NCBI GenBank assembly: GCA_023458315.1
Contig: JAEXAH010000008.1
Span: forward strand, 1 to 18,376
DNA: 18,376 nucleotides
Reading direction: 5' to 3'
DNA from: Pseudomonadota bacterium
GTDB taxonomy: Bacteria; Pseudomonadota; Alphaproteobacteria; Rhodospirillales; Magnetospirillaceae
Shown here: positions 7,215 to 15,400 of the stretch, piece by piece
How the letters are laid out: each line of letters opens with the position of its first letter
Position numbering within the stretch: the stretch's first letter is position 1
Notes under the pieces: model-generated
Database searches by the model: none
The model's input: the letters and a program-made list of their open reading frames with translations, nothing else
What the model was told of the DNA's origin: nothing
Made by a program: the position numbers and the translations under genes

Positions 7215-8018
7215 GTGACCCGAGTGTTGTTGGTTGGCTGTGGCAAGATGGGCTCCGCCATGCTGGCGGGCTGGCTGGAACGGGGCGTCGACCCCGCCGG
7301 AATCGTGGTGGTCGAGCCGGGCGACGCCGCCCGCGCCGCCTTTGGCCCCAAGGGGGTGGCGGTGGTGGACAGCGCCGAGGCCATCGCCGCCGATTACCGT
7401 CCCGACGTGGTGGTGATGGCGGTCAAGCCGCAGGTGATGGCCGCCGTGGCGCCGTCCTATGCCCGCTTCGCCGACGGCGTGTTCCTGTCCATCGCGGCGG
7501 GCAAGACCCTGGCTTTCTTCCAGTCCATGCTGGGCGACGTCGCCATCGTGCGTGCCATGCCCAACACCCCGGCCGCCGTGCGCGCGGGCATCACCGTCTG
7601 CGTCGCCAACGCCCGGGTCGATGCCGCCCGCCGCGCCGTGTGCCAGTCGCTGCTGGAAGCGGTGGGCGAGGTGGCGTGGATCGAGGACGAAAGCCAGATG
7701 GATGCCGTTACCGCCGTGTCCGGCTCGGGTCCCGCTTATGTCTTCCTGCTGGCCGAGGTGATGGCCCAGGCGGGCGCCGCCGCCGGTCTGCCGCCCGATC
7801 TGGCGACCCGGCTGGCGCGGGCCACCGTGTGGGGCTCGGGCCAGTTGCTTGCCCAATCGCCGGACAGCAGCGCGCAGTTGCGCATCAACGTCACCAGCCC
7901 CGGCGGCACCACCGCCGCCGCCCTGGCGGTGCTGATGCGGGACGGTTCGGGCTTTGCCGAACTGATGGACGAAGCGGTGGCGGCAGCGACCCGGCGCGGC
8001 AAGGAACTGGCGGGGTAA
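7215..8018 (+). CDS. proC: Pyrroline-5-carboxylate reductase
   Basis: It reduces pyrroline-5-carboxylate to proline with NAD(P)H, the last step of proline synthesis, in the cytosol. The protein has 267 residues, normal for the family. Landmarks are the Rossmann loop GCGKMGSAM (8-16), AVKPQ (69-73), MPNTP (115-119), SGSGPAYVF (169-177) and the C-terminal signature NVTSPGGTTAAAL (225-237). The start is the GTG at 7215, which places the Rossmann motif at the expected distance and follows a GAAGGGG ribosome binding site. It converges on the next gene with only 3 bp between the stop codons and no room for a dedicated terminator. Confidence 0.96.
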   Translation: MTRVLLVGCGKMGSAMLAGWLERGVDPAGIVVVEPGDAARAAFGPKGVAVVDSAEAIAADYRPDVVVMAVKPQVMAAVAPSYARFADGVFLSIAAGKTLAFFQSMLGDVAIVRAMPNTPAAVRAGITVCVANARVDAARRAVCQSLLEAVGEVAWIEDESQMDAVTAVSGSGPAYVFLLAEVMAQAGAAAGLPPDLATRLARATVWGSGQLLAQSPDSSAQLRINVTSPGGTTAAALAVLMRDGSGFAELMDEAVAAATRRGKELAG

Positions 8019-8021
8019 TCT

Positions 8022-9425
8022 TCAATCCGGCTGGCCGCCGATGCGGCGGCAGGAATCCGCCTCGACCTGCACCACCGTTCCGGCGGCGGTGCGGCAGGGG
8101 CGGGCGCCGCCATGTCCCAGCGGCTGGCCGCCGATACGGGCGCAGACCGACGGCTCCATCATGCTCAGGGCGCCGGTCGAGGTGCGGCAATTGCCGCCCG
8201 CCGTGCCCGGTTCGGCCTCGACCGTCAGCGACGGGATGATGTTGTGGCTGCCGATCCAGGTCAGGGCGCAGGGGGCGGGCGACGCCGTCATCACCGCCTC
8301 GCGGCTGACCAGGATGGTGCGCCCCGCCGGGTCCACCAGATCGAAATCGCCGGGCAGCGTCTGGCCGCTGGCCGTGGTCAGGTGGATGGTGTGGGGCAGG
8401 GTCGCCCAGGTGCGGGTGTCCACCTGGGTTTCCATGGATTTCGACGCGGCATAGGCCAGCAGGCCGATCAGCGCCACCGCCGCTCCCGCCGCCGCCGCGT
8501 TGTTGTTCTGGCGGTTGCTGTCGTGGGAATGCATGGAGGAATAGGCCATGGTGCCGATGCCCGCCGCCATGGCGGCGCGGCCGAAATCGGCGGTGCCTTC
8601 CTTGATGCTCAGCTTTTCCGCCATGATGCCGTCGGCGGCGCGGCCGCCGCGCGTGGTCGCCTGATAGAAGATGTCCTCGGCCGGGACCAGTCTTTGCTGC
8701 TGGCCGCCCAGGCGGGCGATGACCGCCTGGTTGCCGACGAACCCTTCGCGCACGCCCAGGGTCTGGCCGCCGCGCCCGGCGGCGAACTTGGCCGGACCCT
8801 GGCCGGTTTCGGCGACGATCAGCAGGTTCTGGTCGGCGGGTGGCGCCGCCAGCCGCGAATTCAGCCCCTTGGCTTCGGCGAACAGTTCCTCGGCGCGCGG
8901 GGTGTTGCCCCGGCACCGGCTGGCCCAGCCTTGCAGCCATACCAGCGAGGCAACGTCGGCACGGTGGCGTTCCTTGTCGGCGAAGGTGTCCTGAAGGATG
9001 CCGCCCTGGAACGCCGCCTGGGCGTTGTCCCAATCGCCTTCCGCCAGGTACAGCAGGCCCCGGTAGTAATAGGCCATCATGCGTTCGTGGGGCTCGCCCT
9101 TGAAATCCTTGACCGATTCCGCCTGCCACACCGAGCGGGCCTTGGCCGCCGTCTCGGAATCGGCATAGACCGTCTCGATCCCTTCCAGCGAGCGGTCGAA
9201 GCTGTCCTTGGCCAGATCCAGGTGGCCGGTGGCCATGGCCGCCAGACCGCCATGCATGCGGTCCAGCACCATGTTGCGCGGTTCGCCGCCACAGATGCGT
9301 TGCCAGACCGCCTGCAATTGCTGCGGGACGTCGGCCAGACAGGCGGTGGGGGCGGCGGTTTCCTGGGCGGCGGCGGGCAGGCTGATGCCAAGGACGAATA
9401 TCAATGGAATTATGCGGCGCATCAT
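8022..9425 (-). CDS. Secreted TPR-containing protein, COG3014-like, with duplicated Cys motif
   Basis: The protein has 467 residues. A Sec signal peptide (MMRRIIPLIFVLGISLPAAA) precedes helical TPR-like segments at about 52-190, including MMAYYYRGLLYLAEGDWDNA. The segment NLLIVAETGQGPAKFAAG (200-217) resembles the equivalent part of COG3014 proteins, secreted proteins of unknown function that often occur with small lipoproteins. An Ala/Gly-rich hydrophobic stretch at 309-327 could be a membrane span or glycine-zipper segment. The last 55 residues hold two copies, 31 residues apart, of CRT-x2-G-x9-C-x-RIGGQP (Cys413/428 and Cys444/459), suggesting paired disulfides in the periplasm. Two adjacent ATGs (9425, 9422) are possible starts; neither has a strong ribosome binding site. 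It is divergent from the YajG-type lipoprotein gene across 100 bp, so a shared function is possible. Confidence 0.8.
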   Translation of the reverse strand: MMRRIIPLIFVLGISLPAAAQETAAPTACLADVPQQLQAVWQRICGGEPRNMVLDRMHGGLAAMATGHLDLAKDSFDRSLEGIETVYADSETAAKARSVWQAESVKDFKGEPHERMMAYYYRGLLYLAEGDWDNAQAAFQGGILQDTFADKERHRADVASLVWLQGWASRCRGNTPRAEELFAEAKGLNSRLAAPPADQNLLIVAETGQGPAKFAAGRGGQTLGVREGFVGNQAVIARLGGQQQRLVPAEDIFYQATTRGGRAADGIMAEKLSIKEGTADFGRAAMAAGIGTMAYSSMHSHDSNRQNNNAAAAGAAVALIGLLAYAASKSMETQVDTRTWATLPHTIHLTTASGQTLPGDFDLVDPAGRTILVSREAVMTASPAPCALTWIGSHNIIPSLTVEAEPGTAGGNCRTSTGALSMMEPSVCARIGGQPLGHGGARPCRTAAGTVVQVEADSCRRIGGQPD

Positions 9426-9447
9426 TGCGTCATATTGCGGGAAATTC

Positions 9448-9463
9448 CGGTTGATTTAAACCG
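9448..9463. promoter_or_regulatory. Inverted repeat in the divergent promoter region
   Basis: CGGTT (9448-9452) and AACCG (9459-9463) form a 5-bp inverted repeat with a 6-bp A/T-rich centre in the 100-bp gap between two divergent envelope-protein genes. Its position suits a shared operator, but it is short, and I could not place convincing -35/-10 boxes for either gene. Confidence 0.2.
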
Positions 9464-9525
9464 ATGATCGCATAGGGTTCGGCAAGGGCCGGTTGTGGCC
9501 CCGGGACTGTCCGAGGAGTGGGGGT

Positions 9526-10143
9526 ATGAAGAAGATTCTGGTCGCCATGTTGGCCGCGCTGTCGCTGAGTGCCTGTGCGCTGACGGTGGACGAGGTCGAT
9601 GTGGCCTACAAGCCGCAAACTCAGCCGGTGGCCATCGGCGGCGCCGACAACGTCAAGGTCAAGGTGACGGCCAGCGACGCCCGCGCCTCGAACCGCGACC
9701 GCATCAGCGTCAAGAAGAACGGCTATGGCATGGAAATGGCGGCCATCGTCCCCAAGCAGGATCTGACCAAGGTGGTGTCCGACGCCATCGAGCAGGACCT
9801 GAAGGCGCGCGGCTTCCGCATCGAGGCCGGACAGGTCTTCGTGCTGGTGGACATCGCCAAGTTCTACAACGACTTCAAGGTCGGCATGTTCGTCGGCCAG
9901 GCGGCGGGCGAGGTGATGCTGAACGTCCAGGTGATGAACGCCGCCGGACGCCTGCTCTATTCCAAAAGCTATCCCGGCGAGCATGTGGTGCCCGACGTCA
10001 TGATGGCCAGCGGCTCCAACGCCAAGGAAGCGGTCGAGGGCGCCCTGGGCAACGCGGTGGCCAAGATGATGGGCGACCAGTATTTCATCCAGGCGATGAT
10101 CGAGGCGGCGCGCACCAACATCGCGGGCGCGCCGACCTCCTGA
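9526..10143 (+). CDS. YajG-family lipoprotein
   Basis: The protein has 205 residues. The N-terminus is a lipoprotein signal peptide: MKKILVAMLAALSLSAC with the lipobox LSAC and Cys17. The body matches the YajG pattern in order: a strand segment with VKVKVTASDAR, a helix with LTKVVSDAIEQDLKARGF, VFVLVDIAKFYNDFKVG, a strand with EVMLNVQVMNAAGRLLYSKSY, and a C-terminal helix with NAKEAVEGALGNAVAKMMGD. YajG-type proteins are outer-membrane lipoproteins without an established reaction. I chose ATG 9526 because it starts the signal peptide directly and has a GAGGAG ribosome binding site; the frame continues 11 codons upstream without hydrophobic character. uvrB starts 71 bp downstream; the gap has a 6-bp hairpin (10179-10198) without a T-run. 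Confidence 0.78.
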   Translation: MKKILVAMLAALSLSACALTVDEVDVAYKPQTQPVAIGGADNVKVKVTASDARASNRDRISVKKNGYGMEMAAIVPKQDLTKVVSDAIEQDLKARGFRIEAGQVFVLVDIAKFYNDFKVGMFVGQAAGEVMLNVQVMNAAGRLLYSKSYPGEHVVPDVMMASGSNAKEAVEGALGNAVAKMMGDQYFIQAMIEAARTNIAGAPTS

Positions 10144-10214
10144 TCGGGCCTCCTGATCGAATGGTATGGGGACGGGGTGGCGAAACGCCGGATTCGCCCT
10201 AATATAGGGGGATC

Positions 10215-12338
<2,124 letters not shown>

Positions 12339-12354
12339 ATTGATTCGAATAAGC

Positions 12355-12384
12355 TTGGAATCCCAAGCGTATCCGAGTCATAAT
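12355..12384 (+). promoter_or_regulatory. Predicted promoter of the adhesin gene, overlapping a short hairpin
   Basis: TTGGAA at 12355-12360 (4/6) and CATAAT at 12379-12384 (5/6) are separated by 18 bp. Transcription would begin near 12391, just before the terminator stem. The -35 box falls inside a small inverted repeat, GCTTGG (12353-12358) and CCAAGC (12363-12368), which might serve as an operator. This is the only promoter-like pair I found in the 104-bp gap. It is a consensus-based inference. Confidence 0.35.
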
Positions 12385-12394
12385 GAATCGGATG

Positions 12395-12427
12395 ATCCCG
12401 GACCGCATTGCGGCCGGGATTTTTTTT
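12395..12427 (+). terminator. Intrinsic terminator after uvrB, in the adhesin leader
   Basis: The 5' arm 12395-12406 pairs with 12410-12420 through 11 bp, with one bulged A (12402) and a 3-nt loop, followed by eight T residues (12420-12427). It ends only 15 bp before the adhesin ATG. It should end uvrB transcription. It also lies inside or at the very start of any adhesin mRNA made from the promoter predicted just upstream. The eight bases GGCCGGGA of its 3' arm are repeated directly after the T-run (12428-12435) and overlap the adhesin ribosome binding site. Confidence 0.85.
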
Positions 12428-12442
12428 GGCCGGGAGCACACC

Positions 12443-15400
12443 ATGTCCGACGAAAACGCCGTCAACGAGACGACCGCCACCGAGAACCCGAACCAGAACG
12501 CCCAGCAGGCCCTGGACGATCTCACGGTCCTGTCCAACATCGGCGACCAGTCCATGGGCGAGGCCCGGCTGAACGCGGTGCGTGCCACCGATTTGTCGGA
12601 AGGCGCGCTGGGCACCCTGGCCACCATCCACCAGGGCTCCACCGGCCATCCCTCGGTGCAGCAGGGCTTCGCCGCCCAGACCGGCGAGATCATGTCGGCC
12701 GACATGGTCATCGAGGGCGTCGACGCCGCCCCCGCCGCTCCCGATCTGGCCAGCATTCCCGCCACCGCCGCCGACACCTTCGCCGCGACCGCCCCGGACA
12801 CCGCTCCCCGTCTGGATGGCCAAAGCGACCTGTATGGCGGCAACGTCCTGTTCGGCAATTCCATCGCCCCGGCCGCCGAAACCGATACCGCCCCGGTCGC
12901 CGCTGCCGTCGATACCGTCGAAACCCTGACGGTCGAGGCGCCGCAGGTGCCCGAGGCCCCGCAGGAGCCGCTGTTCATCGACCAGTTGCCGGTGTTCGGC
13001 GGCGTGCAATTGCTGTCCCCGGACGGCGCGCCCAATCCCGGCGGCCCCTATGCGCTGTTCGGCCAGGAAGGCGAGAAGGTCCGTTTCGCCATCGACGCTT
13101 ACGACCCCGATGGCGGCCAGGTGACGTTCAGCTTCTCGGGCGCCGAGCACGGCCTGATCGAGCGCGACCCCGTCACCGGCCAGTGGTCCTATACCCCCTA
13201 TGACGACCAGAAGGACTGGTTCGGCACCGAAACCATCACCGTCTATGTGCGCGACGACGAAGGCAACGTCGTGCCGCAGCAGATCACCATCACCCTCAGC
13301 AACGTGGATGACGAAACCGTCGCCACCATCAATGGCGGTGTGGGCGACGAAAGCACCACCAGCGACGCGACCATCGTCACCGGCAGCATCAGCGCCAGCG
13401 ATATCGACGGCGCCATCGTCGGCTATGAAGTGGTGGACGACGGCAAGAGCCACCACGGCACGCTGACCGTGGACGGCAACGGCAATTTCGTGTTCACCGC
13501 CACCGACGGCAATTGGAACGGCAACGACAGCTTCACCATCCGCGTCACCGACGAATTGGGCGGCACCACCGACATCACCGTGCCGGTGACGGTGGTCGCC
13601 ACCGAGGACGAGGCGGTGATCAGCGTCACCGGCGGCATCGGCGACGAAAGCACCACCAGCGACGCGACCATCGTCACCGGTTCCATCAGCGCCAGCGACG
13701 TTGACGGCGCCATCGTCGGCTATGAAGTGGTGGACGACGGCAAGGGCCACCACGGCACCCTGACCGTGGACGGCAACGGCAATTTCGTGTTCACCGCCAC
13801 CGACGGCAACTGGAACGGCAACGACAGCTTCACCATCCGCGTCACCGACGCGGCGGGCGGCACCACCGACATCACCGTGCCGGTCAGCGTCGCCGCCACC
13901 GACGACGCGGCGGTGGTCAGCGTCACCGGCGGCGTGGGCGACGAAAGCACCACCAGCGACGCGACCATCGTCACCGGTTCCATCAGCGCCAGCGACGTTG
14001 ACGGCGCCATCGTCGGCTATGAAGTGGTGGACGACGGCAAGGGCCATCACGGCACCCTGACCGTGGACGGCAACGGCAATTTCGTGTTCACCGCCACCGA
14101 CGGCAATTGGAACGGCAACGACAGCTTCACCATCCGCGTCACCGACGCGGCGGGCGGCACCACCGACGTCACCGTGCCGGTCAGCGTCGCCGCCACCGAG
14201 GACGAAGCGGTGGTCAGCGTCACCGGCGGCGTCGGCGACGAAAGCACCACCAGCGACGCGACCGTCGTCACCGGTTCCATCAGCGCCACCGATGCCGATG
14301 GCGCCATCGTCGGCTATGAAGTGGTGGACGACGGCAAGAGCCACCACGGCACCCTGACCGTGGACGGCAACGGCAATTTCGTGTTTACCGCCGAAAACGG
14401 CAATTGGAACGGTTCCGACAGCTTCACCATCCGCGTCACCGACGCGGCGGGCGGCACCACCGACATCACCGTGCCGGTCAGCGTCGCCGCCACCGACGAC
14501 GCGGCGGTCGTCACCAGTCCCGACCACGTGGACATCAAGATCGACCAGGACGGCAGCGGCCACGGCGACATGGACGCCACCGATCCGGACGGCGACACCC
14601 TGACCTACGGCATCGTCGATCCCGACACCGGCAAACTGGTGCCGTCGCTGGAAACCACCTACGGCACGGTGACGATCGACCAGGGCACCGGCCAGTACAC
14701 CTTTGTTCCCAACGAGCACGCCAAGACCCTGGATGACGGCGATGTCGGTCACGACAGCTTCCAGGTGGCCGTCACCGACGGCCACACCGTCAGCGCGCCG
14801 CAGAACGTGGACGTGACCATCGACGGCGCCAACGACGCGCCCGAGATCACCGGCTATGCCGCCACCCTGAGTCTGGACGAGGACGGCAACGGCGTCCGCA
14901 GCGGCACCGTCAGCGCCACGGACGTGGACGCCAACGACACCGTCACCTACACCCTGGTCGGCCCCAATGGCGAGCACGTCACCTCGCTGACCACCCAGTA
15001 CGGCACGGTCGAGATCGACCCGGCCAGCGGCACCTACACCTTCACCCCCAAGGCTGGGGTGCAAAGCCTGGACGATGGCGAAAGCCTGAGCGACAGCTTC
15101 AAGGTGGCGGCGTTCGACGGCACCGTCTACACCGCGCCGCAGAACGTCGCCGTCACCATTTCCGGCAGCGACGACGCCACGATCGTCACCGGCAGCGTCG
15201 ATCTGGGCGCCATGGCCGAGGATTCCGGCTCCGTCACCTTCACCCAGGCGCAATTGCTGGGCAACGCCAGCGACGCCGACGACGCCCTGCATGTGGACAA
15301 CGTGTCGGTGGACGGCGGCACCCTGGTGGACAACGGCAACGGCACCTGGACCTTCACGCCGGACAAGGATTTCAGCGGCACCATCAACGTCAGCTACGAC

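Noticed and set aside
10144..10214. SOS (LexA) box upstream of uvrB
   Set aside because: No GTTC-N7-GTTC or similar motif was found in the gap; only a weak hairpin and an 11-bp direct repeat (CCTCCTGATCG) at its left edge.
12340..13203. Plus-strand frame starting between uvrB and the adhesin
   Set aside because: It is out of frame with the adhesin and gives an Arg/Gly/His/Pro-rich sequence. The ATG at 12443 has a ribosome binding site and opens the 1978-codon frame.
13334..14521. Regular repeats as a CRISPR array
   Set aside because: The 297-bp units are in-frame coding repeats of an adhesin domain, with no short repeat/unique spacer alternation.
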